Of a DNA stretch of 64,000 nt, positions 37,749 to 49,050 are shown piece by piece (position 1 is the first letter of the stretch; each line of letters opens with the position of its first letter). Below the pieces are notes generated by a model that saw nothing but the letters and a program-made list of their open reading frames with translations, searched no databases and had not been told where the DNA came from. The stretch is from Dryomyza anilis (lineage: Eukaryota; Arthropoda; Insecta; Diptera; Dryomyzidae), in the NCBI GenBank assembly GCA_951804985.1, contig OX638131.1, positions 8,408,630 through 8,472,629 of the forward strand. Reading direction: 5' to 3'. A program made the position numbers and the translations under genes.

Positions 37749-40220
37749 TAATTATTTAATTATTTAATTATTTAATTATTTAATTATTTAATTATTTAAT
37801 TATTTAATTATTTAATTATTTAATTATTTAATTATTTAATTATTTAATTATTTAATTATTTAATTATTTAATTATTTAATTATTTAATTATTTAATTATT
37901 TAATTATTTAATTATTTAATTATTTAATTATTTAATTATTTAATTATTTAATTATTTAATTATTTAATTATTTAATTATTTAATTATTTAATTATTTAAT
38001 TATTTAATTATTTAATTATTTAATTATTTAATTATTTAATTATTTAATTATTTAATTATTTAATTATTTAATTATTTAATTATTTAATTATTTAATTATT
38101 TAATTATTTAATTATTTAATTATTTAATTATTTAATTATTTAATTATTTAATTATTTAATTATTTAATTATTTAATTATTTAATTATTTAATTATTTAAT
38201 TATTTAATTATTTAATTATTTAATTATTTAATTATTTAATTATTTAATTATTTAATTATTTAATTATTTAATTATTTAATTATTTAATTATTTAATTATT
38301 TAATTATTTAATTATTTAATTATTTAATTATTTAATTATTTAATTATTTAATTATTTAATTATTTAATTATTTAATTATTTAATTATTTAATTATTTAAT
38401 TATTTAATTATTTAATTATTTAATTATTTAATTATTTAATTATTTAATTATTTAATTATTTAATTATTTAATTATTTAATTATTTAATTATTTAATTATT
38501 TAATTATTTAATTATTTAATTATTTAATTATTTAATTATTTAATTATTTAATTATTTAATTATTTAATTATTTAATTATTTAATTATTTAATTATTTAAT
38601 TATTTAATTATTTAATTATTTAATTATTTAATTATTTAATTATTTAATTATTTAATTATTTAATTATTTAATTATTTAATTATTTAATTATTTAATTATT
38701 TAATTATTTAATTATTTAATTATTTAATTATTTAATTATTTAATTATTTAATTATTTAATTATTTAATTATTTAATTATTTAATTATTTAATTATTTAAT
38801 TATTTAATTATTTAATTATTTAATTATTTAATTATTTAATTATTTAATTATTTAATTATTTAATTATTTAATTATTTAATTATTTAATTATTTAATTATT
38901 TAATTATTTAATTATTTAATTATTTAATTATTTAATTATTTAATTATTTAATTATTTAATTATTTAATTATTTAATTATTTAATTATTTAATTATTTAAT
39001 TATTTAATTATTTAATTATTTAATTATTTAATTATTTAATTATTTAATTATTTAATTATTTAATTATTTAATTATTTAATTATTTAATTATTTAATTATT
39101 TAATTATTTAATTATTTAATTATTTAATTATTTAATTATTTAATTATTTAATTATTTAATTATTTAATTATTTAATTATTTAATTATTTAATTATTTAAT
39201 TATTTAATTATTTAATTATTTAATTATTTAATTATTTAATTATTTAATTATTTAATTATTTAATTATTTAATTATTTAATTATTTAATTATTTAATTATT
39301 TAATTATTTAATTATTTAATTATTTAATTATTTAATTATTTAATTATTTAATTATTTAATTATTTAATTATTTAATTATTTAATTATTTAATTATTTAAT
39401 TATTTAATTATTTAATTATTTAATTATTTAATTATTTAATTATTTAATTATTTAATTATTTAATTATTTAATTATTTAATTATTTAATTATTTAATTATT
39501 TAATTATTTAATTATTTAATTATTTAATTATTTAATTATTTAATTATTTAATTATTTAATTATTTAATTATTTAATTATTTAATTATTTAATTATTTAAT
39601 TATTTAATTATTTAATTATTTAATTATTTAATTATTTAATTATTTAATTATTTAATTATTTAATTATTTAATTATTTAATTATTTAATTATTTAATTATT
39701 TAATTATTTAATTATTTAATTATTTAATTATTTAATTATTTAATTATTTAATTATTTAATTATTTAATTATTTAATTATTTAATTATTTAATTATTTAAT
39801 TATTTAATTATTTAATTATTTAATTATTTAATTATTTAATTATTTAATTATTTAATTATTTAATTATTTAATTATTTAATTATTTAATTATTTAATTATT
39901 TAATTATTTAATTATTTAATTATTTAATTATTTAATTATTTAATTATTTAATTATTTAATTATTTAATTATTTAATTATTTAATTATTTAATTATTTAAT
40001 TATTTAATTATTTAATTATTTAATTATTTAATTATTTAATTATTTAATTATTTAATTATTTAATTATTTAATTATTTAATTATTTAATTATTTAATTATT
40101 TAATTATTTAATTATTTAATTATTTAATTATTTAATTATTTAATTATTTAATTATTTAATTATTTAATTATTTAATTATTTAATTATTTAATTATTTAAT
40201 TATTTAATTATTTAATTATT
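37749..40220. repeat. Homogeneous 8-bp satellite, 309 copies of TAATTATT
   Basis: From 37749 to 40220 every line reads as TAATTATT in the same phase; 2,472 bp equals exactly 309 units, and I saw no substitution or indel. The unit is AT-only and contains the palindrome TAATTA. All reading frames are closed by TAA. It lies between two inverted family A blocks. Such uniformity means very recent expansion, active homogenisation, or an assembly product; the true copy number may differ. Confidence 0.97.
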
Positions 40221-40239
40221 TAACAAAACCGATGTGTTT

Positions 40240-41040
40240 GATTGAAAATTTTGATTTTTAGTGAAAAATTGTCATATTTAAGGGAAAAAATTAATTGTCA
40301 AATATTAATTTTATAGTTAAAAATTTGATTTTTATTGAAAATCTAATTTTTAGTGAAAAATTGAATTTTAATAAAAAATTTAATTTTTAGTGAAAAATTT
40401 AATTTTTAGTGAAAAACTGAATTTTTAGGGAAAATTGAATTTTTAGTGATAAATTAAATTTTTAGTGAATAATTAAATTTTTAGTGAAAAATTGAATTAT
40501 CGTGACACTACTAATTTTTAACAAACGTTTGAAAAATTTTAGTGCAAAATTGAAATTTTACGGAAAATTTTAATTTCTAGTGAAAAATTGAATTTTTGGT
40601 GAAAATTAGCATTTTTAGTGAAAAATTTAGTTTTTAGTGAAAAATTGAAATTGTAGTGAGAAATTTAATTTATAGTAAAAATTAAATCTTTAGTGAAAAA
40701 TTGGATTTTTAATGAAAAATTGAGTTTTTAGTGAAAATTTGAATTTTTAGTGAAAAATTTAATTTTTAGTTAAATTTGGTAAAAATTTTTATTTCTAATA
40801 AAAAATTTAACTTTTTGTGAAAATTTAATTTTTTGTGAAAAATTGATTTTTTTGTGAAAAATTTAATTTTTAGTGAAAAATTAAATTTTTAGTGAAATAT
40901 TTTATCTTTTGTGAAAAATTGGATTTTTAGTAAAAAGTTGATTTTTTTAGTGAAAATTTGAATTTGTAGTGAAAAATTTAATTTTTAGTTAAAATTGGAA
41001 AATTTGATTTTTAGTGCTAAATTGTATTATATGTAAAAAT
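40240..41040 (-). repeat. 19-bp minisatellite (family A), inverted block right of the 8-mer array
   Basis: Degenerate copies of TTTTTAGTGAAAAATTGAA, same orientation as the 35.8-kb block and opposite to those at 4-10 and 31.7 kb. This makes it likely that the 8-mer array expanded inside, or next to, one older family A array. Confidence 0.9.
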
Positions 41041-41079
41041 TTAAAAAAAAAATATATTTTTTAAATATAATTAAAAGAT

Positions 41080-42600
41080 TTTCAAAGCCTCATGCATCCA
41101 TTCACTACTGCGGTCAAAGTGCATTTCATTCATGCATTTCTACCTTGCCACATTTATCTCCGCGCAAAGTACTACACATCCTCATCTCCTCCCTCCCTCC
41201 CTACACTGTCATCACAACAACAATTGCTGCCACCATTCACATGCCAACCATTTTCGATGCCGTTTGCGATTGCTTCGTATTTATTTATATGAGATATGTG
41301 CTCCGCAGCAGCAGCAGCATTGTATTCATGCACAATTACTCACACGCTCGGAGGGTTTCTCTCTCTCTCTCTTTTCCGCTCATAGCGACCATGCAAACAA
41401 CAGCCGCACTTTGCAGCAGCCTTTTCACTCACACTAACACCAATGGCTGCCACCACCAACAACTCCTCGTAGTAGTAGTCAAGATCTATAGTATTTTATT
41501 GTTGCCATTCGTTCTTTGATTCGTTTGTTGTTTTCTGCGTTTTTTTTGCTGCGTTTTTTTCAATTCCATTTTCATTTCGTATTGCGATTCGTTGTTGTCT
41601 CCGCCGCTGCTGTGTTTCATTTCCAATGTAGCTGTCGTCGGCAGTGTAGTTGTAGTCGTCGTCGTTGTCCTCTGCAACGTCTTCGTCCTCATTTTCAATA
41701 GATTTTGTTGTTACCACTCGTATTTGTCAAGTGGCAGCATTCGTGTGGGGTTTTGGGTTTTTTTTTTGTTATTTGTTCTCGTTAGGCACCCCACAGCAGT
41801 ACAACTCGTCACTCATACTCGTTGCTCGTTCACATTGCAGCTGCAACGAGTGCCCGCTATGTTCGTTGAGTGTGTGAGACAGAGTAATTCATGTATTTCA
41901 TTTCAATTCGTTGCATTTAAATCGGCAATGCAATGAGAAAAAGAAGTCCTGCGGGCTCCTTTGGCGCTCTCTTTCGCCGATGATTATTTGCGGATTTCGT
42001 TTTTTTTTTCTGTTCTGTTTTTTTTTTTAATCAACGTCATTCGTTCGTTTTTCCGTTCTTATCCTGTCGCATTATCCTGGCGTTTTGGTGACATTTTTAT
42101 TTGCTTCGGTGTGTGTGTGTGCCACAGCCAGGTCCTTCCATTATATGTGTTTGTTATATACCGTTCATTCAAGTGACTGCCTGCCTTCTTGGCTCCCTGC
42201 TCGTCCTTTTCTTCGTCCTTTTTGCATATATACAAAAATTTGATTTTTATGATTACTTCATCTGCGCTCTCTAAAGTAGTCTTTCTCTTATTCTTTTATT
42301 TATTTCTCGCTCTCGCTTTCTCTTTTCTTTTAGTGTTTTTGTAATAATCCTTTGCTTACGTTGTTGTTGTAATTGCATTTGACATAAAATGCAAAATATT
42401 GCAGTAGCAGCAAAAGCAGTTTCTTTATTTTTAATATTTTCCAGTATTTTCGGCTCAATTTCTTCCCTATGCCACATTAGAGTTGCCAGCTGCTTGATTT
42501 TTTGTTTTTGTAATTTTTCTAAAATTGGCTTAATGTTGCATAATGCATGGTTATTAAGTATCCTGCTGAGCGGCGGTTTTATATTGACCCAGTAAATACT
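41080..42600. promoter_or_regulatory. GC-richer noncoding island upstream of dac
   Basis: A 1.5-kb block with CTCTCTCTCTCT (about 41363-41375) and CTCGCTCTCGCTTTCTC (42308-42325), i.e. GAGA-factor-type words, and many CGTTCG, TTCGTT and CAGCAGCAG words. ORFs of 60-124 codons occur in all frames but none has domains and several overlap on both strands, so I do not call a gene. It may be an enhancer or a noncoding transcript region. Confidence 0.35.
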
Positions 42601-42778
42601 TTTGCGTTCTTCTATGTCTGATGTTTTGCCATATGGCAGGCCTATAATAAAGAATGTAGCCTCTTTTTTTTATATATATTCAGCACTTTCGATTTAATTT
42701 ATTTTTCAAGTTTTATTATTTTTTTAATTATCTCTTATATACCCTTTCGAAGAATATATTTAGCTATTTGATAATTTA

Positions 42779-43034
42779 TATGTCGTCGTTGTAGAACGAA
42801 AAGTCACCAAATATATTTTTATGAAAAATTTAAATTTCGAGTTTGTTGATTAATATTATAAAAAGTATTTGATGCATTTTTAAAGTTAAAATATCAATTG
42901 ATAGATTTAGATTTTCTTATTATGTGGTGAGATCAACGATTAAAAATTGACAGATATATAAAGATTCTTGTAAATGAATATTTGGTATTTTGAAAATTGT
43001 ATTTGGTGACTTTTCGTTTTACAACGACGATATA
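42779..43034 (+). mobile_element. MITE family 2, copy 2, ~255 bp with ~30-bp terminal inverted repeats
   Basis: The left end reads GTCGTCGTTGTAGAACGAAA and continues with AGTCACCAAATA; the right end is TATTTGGTGACTTTTCG followed by TTTTACAACGACGATATA, its near-exact reverse complement. Flanks are TA-rich (TTATA left, TATATC right), so a TA or TATA target is possible. No ORF. Copy 1 is at 34543-34730. Confidence 0.85.
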
Positions 43035-43915
43035 TCTCTTTTATAGTTTAACTACAGAATTTTTCGAATATCTTTAAGAATTCTTGTAGTACAAATAATT
43101 TTTAAAATTTGTTTTATTTTTTAAAAAAAATTCTACTGGAGCATATCATAAAATCCAATTATAAATAAATAATTTAAAATATTCTTAAGATTGAAAAAGG
43201 CATATTATTCTTCAGTAGAAAACGTTTTTAAATTTAGCATTAAATAAATATTTGCAATATGAAATAACATTGTGAGGTAGACGACATATTCAATCAATAT
43301 TTTATACAAATATATTTATCCAATAGAAAGCAAAATAAAAACAATACTGGATTAAAACAACATTTCGTATAGAAAGAACAAAAAAAAAATAATAAAACTA
43401 CAAAAAATAAAACGTCTTCCGATTGGTGCAGAGTCGAATTGAACAGAAATTTACAAAAACAATTGCAGACTATAAAGGAGCCACACGAGTCAAACGGGAG
43501 GACTCCAACTGCTGCTTCAACAGGGCCAACCGTTCGACCCACACCGTCCGAAACACTTGACGTGTGCGGTCGGTCGGGCAGACGAAGTCCATGAACGGAA
43601 AGAGATAATAAAACACAGAAGCCAAGGAATAGTAGCAGCGGAAGGAAGTGCACTTAAATGGATATAAAGAATGTTGCTTTCATTTGTGGGCAACACTTGA
43701 AGTAGGTGGGTTCAAGAAAATCTAAATGAAATTGCAGGAACAACTGATTTAAGTGAGCATTTCAGAAAAATATTTATTTATAAATTTTAAAATAATAATG
43801 TTTGTCCTTTATGATGAAATAATTGTTAAAATATATCGAAATAATTAATATTATTGATAAAATTCGTAGTATAGAAGAGTTGTACTCTCGGTAAAAATGT
43901 AATAAAATTTAAATT
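43035..43915. other. Mostly AT-rich stretch with a 200-bp GC-richer island
   Basis: The island at 43430-43655 is open in several frames on both strands. The longest frame (43294-43653, minus) has no ATG: it begins with GTG directly after a TAA. See the finding on the 40-codon ORF at 43470-43592. Otherwise nothing recognised. Confidence 0.4.
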
Positions 43916-45005
43916 ATTTTTTATTTTTTGATTTTGTTTTCTTACTTTTACTTTTTTGTATTTGTTTTTGAGATTTTTGCATTTTTCTCTTTCGTTTATG
44001 CTTTTGGATTCAAGGTTTTTTTTTTGTTTTTGCTTTTGACTTTGTGTTTTTGCTTTTGTACTTGTGTTTTTTTGTATGTTTTTTGATTTTTTTTTTGTTT
44101 TTGCTTTTGATTTTGTTTTTTGCTTTTGTTTTTGTTTTTGCATTTGTTTTTAATTTTATTATTGTGCTTTTTACTTTTGTTTTTGTTTTTGTATTTTTGC
44201 TTCTATTTTTGTAATTATGTTTTTGGTTGTGTGTGTTATGCTTTCCTTTTTGTTTTTTTAATTTGGTTTTTGTTATTGTATTTGTATTTTTGCTTTTGTT
44301 TTTGTATTTTTGCCGCTGTTTTTGTATATTTGATTTTGTTTTTTGCTGCTGTTTTTAATTTTGCTTTTGTGTTTTTGACATTAACCTTTTTTTTGCTGAT
44401 GTTTTGTGTTTTTGCTTTTTTTTTTTAATTATGTTTTTGATTTTGTGTGTTTTGTTTTCCTTTTTGTTTTTTAATTTGGCTTTTGTTATTGTTTGCTTTG
44501 GTTATGGCATTAAAGATTTTAGTCTTGTTTTTGCCTCTGTTTTTGTATTTTTGCTGCCGTTTTTTATTTTTCATTTGTGTTTTTGATTTTAACCTTTCTT
44601 TTTTTGTAATTATGCTTCTATTTTTGTAATTATGTTTTTGGTTGTGTGTGTTATGCTTTCCTTTTTGTTTTTTTAATTTGGTTTTTGTTATTGTATTTTT
44701 GCTTTTGTTTTTTACTGCTGTTTTTTATTTTGTTTTTGTGTTTTTGACTTTAACCTTTTTTTGCTGTTGTTTTGTGTTTTTGCTTCCTTCTTTGTAATTA
44801 TGTTTTTGATTTTGTGTGTTTTGTTTTCCTTTTTGTTTTTTAATTTGGCTTTTGTTATATTTTTGCTTTTGTTTTAGCTTCTGTTTTTCAGTTTGCATTT
44901 GTGTTTTTGATTTTAAACTTATTTTTGTGTTTTTTCTTATGTTTTGCTATTATTGTTTATATGTTTTTGTTTTTGCAATATTTTTTTTTTGTATTTGAGT
45001 TTTTT
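43916..45005 (+). repeat. TTTTTGCTTTTG-type low-complexity array with ~200-bp higher-order repeat
   Basis: T-rich sequence with G/C every 5-7 bases. A longer segment of the form TTCCTTTTTGTTTTTTAATT followed by TGG(T/C)TTTTGTTATTG recurs with its CC ending at 44246, 44460, 44661 and 44829 (spacings 214, 201 and 168). ORFs of 60-105 codons here are Phe/Leu/Cys/Val-rich (plus) or Lys/Gln-rich (minus) translations of the array. Confidence 0.85.
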
Positions 45006-46355
45006 GTTTCATGTTCGTCGCTGGTGTAAGTGCCGAGTTTTATCTTTTTGATAGCTTCGGAAAGCAATCCCGCCCATATATAGCATATGTCACCCTCCGA
45101 CATGGGCGATTTAGACGTGATGCTGGAACAAAGAGACCGTTAGACAGACGGACCAAGAGTTTTATACCTATAAATTATTTGGAAAAAAAGTATTTGAAAT
45201 CGATTTGACTCTTATAAATTTAATCATTCCAAATGAACAATTTGACGTAAACTTGACTTCTTTGAAAATTAAAGTAGACAGACTCCCAAATCAAAGAGTT
45301 CACACAGGATATTATTTTATACCTCTGAATTAAATTAAGCCGTTTCTGCCTTATAGGTAACTTTTTTGAAAATTAAAGTTAGCCATTCTAAAACAAAGTA
45401 AATCTGTTGCTGTTTAAAATTAAAGTTAAACCAAACATTTATGAGACAATATTCTAACTTTTTTGAGAGTCTCCGAAAACCAAGTTCACAATAATACCGA
45501 ATTTCCTAAGTATTTTGAAAATACTTCTGTTTCACTGTTTTGACACTAACACAAGTTATATTTTTGATTTCTTGAAAGATTTCTGAAACTATTTATCGAC
45601 TTTTGGAGATTTTAGGCAGTGAGTCTCGAAAAATAAAGTTTTTTTACACATTAACCCAAAATGTTTGCCAATATTTTTGAACAATCTAATGTTAAATCAA
45701 TATTATTTCAGTTTTTGCTCATTAACAGAAATTTTATTTTTGTATTATGCAAACATTTATGATACTAAATTTCGACTTTTAGGAGATTTGAAACAGTGAG
45801 TCTCGAAAAACAAACTTTTCAATAACTCAAACTCAAAAATTTCCCAGTGTATTTTTGAGAAATCTCCACTATTTTTGGCATTTTCAAGCACTAAATTGTC
45901 ATAAATATAATATTTAATACTCTCAATGTATGCACAATTTTCATAACATTTTCATCGCCGTGCATACATCAATTTAATGCGCAAACGAAGTGCGAAAGAG
46001 TAGACACTAGAGCCGCTTAATCGTTTTAACAAATACAAATATGTCATTCATTTATATAAATCTACCATTTATATAAAAAAAAATAAAAATAAATAAAAAT
46101 AAAACAATAAAATAAACAACTCAGACTGCGCAAATATATTAAATGTTGCAGCATATATATTAAGGTTATGCGCACATAGCGTTGTCTCTTTCTAAATTGT
46201 ATTAAAGAAAATAATAAAAATAAAATAAGAACAACAAAAAAATTCATACACACAAATAAATGGAAAAGCAAACACACAGTTACAAATACAACAAAGCAAT
46301 TGCGGAATTGACAAACCCACAAATTGACACAGCGCACAAACGAGCGGGAGAAAGT
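45006..46355. other. Non-repetitive noncoding stretch
   Basis: A GC-richer patch at 45010-45160 includes GTTAGACAGACGGACC, reminiscent of the reversed GTCY tract of mini-me elements, but the conserved core is missing. The remainder is AT-rich. No gene recognised. Confidence 0.4.
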
Positions 46356-46359
46356 GAGA

Positions 46360-46525
46360 CACAGCGCCATATTGATGGCAGTGAGAATGAGTAAGTGAGT
46401 GAGTGCAAAGCAAAGCAAAGCAAGGAGTGAGTGCCTGAGAAAGCAGACAAACACATTAAATACAAATGCTAAGAGTGCCGTCGACGACACGACGACGATG
46501 GCGTCAGCGGAGAGAGAGAGTCAAG
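46360..46525. promoter_or_regulatory. Cluster of Pho-type (GCCAT) and GAGA cores upstream of dac
   Basis: GCCAT/ATGGC cores lie at 46366, 46375 and 46498, and a GAGAGAGAGAG run at 46510-46520, with GTGAGT-rich sequence between. Polycomb response elements in flies combine Pho and GAGA sites, and dac is an established Polycomb target in Drosophila. The motifs are short, so this is only a candidate. Confidence 0.3.
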
Positions 46526-47160
46526 AGTACGCAAATGTAAAAATGTTGGTACAAATTCAAGTGTCTGAAATTGTTGACATTATTTATTTAAATTTAATTA
46601 AAAATATTATTTTGAATTATATATTTTAATTAAATTAAATAATATTTATTCATTTTATATAGTATTGCATATTTATTATTTAAATAATTATATATTTGAC
46701 AATAATTCGCTTTAAAAAACATAAATTCTTTTAACCCACCCCAATATTCGCCTTGTCGCACTTGCCTCGTGCGCACTCTGTCACACTACGTAATTTAATT
46801 TCTTTTAATTTGCAGCAAAAAGAAAAAAATAAATAAGAGAAAAAATAAAAGAAAGAAATTGCGCAATTGTCATTTGCTTTGCTTTATATACGCGAGCAGG
46901 CTGCATTTAAATGCTCAAAAATCGCACGGCTAAAAAAAACATATCCTGTACTACTTCAAACTGCGCCAAAACACACACTCCCACCCTCCCGATTTGAAAA
47001 CGCTATATAACTGGGGAAATACAAACGAAATACGTACGTATTTGCATTTGAAAACTGGGCACGACCCACCTGAGCCACAGTGAAACACGTGCGCATTTGG
47101 GAACACCGGCAGCCAGAGTGAGATGTCATGCCATATATAGTAAATTCAAATACAAATACA
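46526..47160. other. AT-rich then GC-richer noncoding stretch
   Basis: No gene recognised. The 117- and 142-codon minus-strand ORFs spanning this neighbourhood are Phe/Cys/Leu-rich and without domains. Confidence 0.4.
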
Positions 47161-47165
47161 ACAAA

Positions 47166-48054
47166 GTATCTAAATGTGCCTGTGTGTGTGTGTGTATCTG
47201 CATAAAGCATATGAAACGAAATGAAATTCAAAATGAAATTAAAAATGAACAGAAAAAAACACAGTAAAATAAAAGAATCAAGCAAAGAAAATACGAATAT
47301 GAATTCCAATTGTATCTAGCTGTAGCTCACTCACTCCTACAGCATGAATTGTTCGTTACTCACGCAGCAGATACATGCGCCTGCCAGCCACTGTGTATCT
47401 TGTTGTATCTGCTGCATGCAGTAGTAGTATCTAGTGTATCTGCCCTGTGAGTAGTGTATCTGCTGCCAGCAGTAGTAATCATTTGGCGCGCTCCGCTCGC
47501 AGTTACCGACCAAACGACCGAACGATTCACAGATATCATTTGGTTCCACCATTCGTTTCAATTCGAGATTCGAAATCGTTTCGTTCGTATGTTATACGTA
47601 CGTTTTCGTTTGTTGTTTGTGCACACCGTATACAGCGGGGATACGTCGTGTATCTCACGGATGTCGCTGCGCGGCGCAGATACATTTCATTCGTTCATAC
47701 GTTTATTACGATTTGCTCACTCGCTCGCATACATATTGGGTGTATTCATTTTTGTTGATTTTTCGTTTGTTTTTTATTTATTTGATCGCAGTCCGTACGA
47801 GTACGAGTGAGGGGTTGAAACTGTAGCTGCAAACGTATTTTTGAGTATTGTCAACTTGGCAACAACAATAGTAATAACAACAAGTTCAATGTAGATTTGC
47901 CAACTCAATTGCGATTCGTATTCGCATTCGTAGTAGTCGTCGTCGTTGTAGTCGAGTCGTAGTGAGTGTCCTCGTCGTAGTTATCGTCGCACATCACAGC
48001 TACAGATACAGATACAAACACTCACCACAATGTATCTGCCACAGTTACAGATAC
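47166..48054. promoter_or_regulatory. Homotypic cluster of CAGATACA/TGTATCTG upstream of dac
   Basis: Fifteen GTATCT or AGATAC hexamers lie in 889 bp, at 47166, 47194, 47312, 47369, 47395, 47405, 47427, 47436, 47456, 47650, 47678, 48004, 48010, 48032 and 48049. Ten extend to the full octamer TGTATCTG or CAGATACA, against far fewer than one expected. They occur in both orientations and uneven spacing, unlike the tandem arrays elsewhere, which favours a binding-site cluster. The factor is unknown; the core fits the 3' half of the Sine oculis consensus loosely. Confidence 0.5.
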
Positions 48055-49050
48055 AACAACAATAAGAATTATAACAACAACAACAACTACAATAATAATA
48101 CGTGCTCTGCTCTGCTTTTGCTCTGCGTCTCTATGTGTGTTTGGGAGCACATTTACGTTTTTCAACGACGACAACGGTTTTCATTACGAATTTGTCATTC
48201 GTAAGCGAAGGTAATGAAATAAAACGTTCGTTCGTTCTTTCGTTCATTCGTTCTATCGTACGTACGTTCGCTTTGATTCGGTTCGGTGCGCTACGCAGTG
48301 CAAGGTTAGAAATACAATTGTGCGGTACGCTACGTGGCGTTACAAACGGCAGTGTTTTAATAATTTACACAAATAAAAAAAAATAAATAAAAAGAAAAAC
48401 TAATTTCTGTGTAAAGAATAAAGAAAAAAAGAATTTATATAAATTAAAAAATGTTGAAAATTACAAAAAAAGTAAGATTTGCATAAATTTGTAGTGTTTT
48501 CAGTGTAGTTTTTAAAAATAAAAAGGTCTACCGTCGGCAACACCATAATACAAATCGTTAAAAAACACACACATTTTCAAAAAACATTTATTTTCATTTT
48601 TTTTCAATTGGAATATTATTTTTTTGTCACCTTCACCACCTACTTTTATTGTACGAACTTTTTGTTTGGGGTTTTGTGCTTCCGACTCCAGAATTCATGC
48701 CATGCCATGCCGCCTGTTCTCCCGCTCACGGCGCGCTCTCCCGAGGCATTTGTATTTACAGTTATCGTTCATTCGTATTGGACGAATTCGTATTTGTTGT
48801 TGTTGTTGCTATTTCATTTACTGCTGTTTTTGTTGCAATTGCGCGACATTTACAATTGCTTTGGTTTTCGTGTGTGCGATGCGATTCGATTCGTTTTCGA
48901 TTCGATTTTGATTTCGAAATCATACGCGCAGCGACACGCCGACGGTGCGGTACACAGCGGCTTACGACTCAGACAGCAACGACAACTGCAATTGCAACAA
49001 TTACAATAACAGTGACAGCAATTTTTTTGAATTGTATTTTTTGAAAATAA
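47480..49050 (+). promoter_or_regulatory. dac: Probable dac promoter / 5' noncoding exon region
   Basis: The largest GC-richer block before the dac coding exon, rich in CGTTCG, TCGTCG and CAACAACAA words, ending where AT-rich sequence resumes. ORFs up to 133 codons exist in all frames but conflict and lack domains, so it looks untranslated. Donor-like sites follow or lie within: GTAAGC at 48201, GTTAGA near 48304 and GTAAGA near 48471. A leader exon here spliced to the acceptor at 51733 would fit, but the start site cannot be fixed by eye. Confidence 0.35.

Noticed and set aside
43294..43653. 119-codon minus-strand ORF with a signal-peptide-like start
   Set aside because: It begins with GTG immediately after a TAA stop, not with ATG, and turns into Phe/Cys-rich low complexity; only a splicing model would rescue it.
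48608..49044. Coding exon upstream of dac (131-133 codon ORFs)
   Set aside because: Two competing plus-strand frames of equal length, Cys/Phe/Arg-rich without domains; better explained as untranslated leader or promoter DNA.
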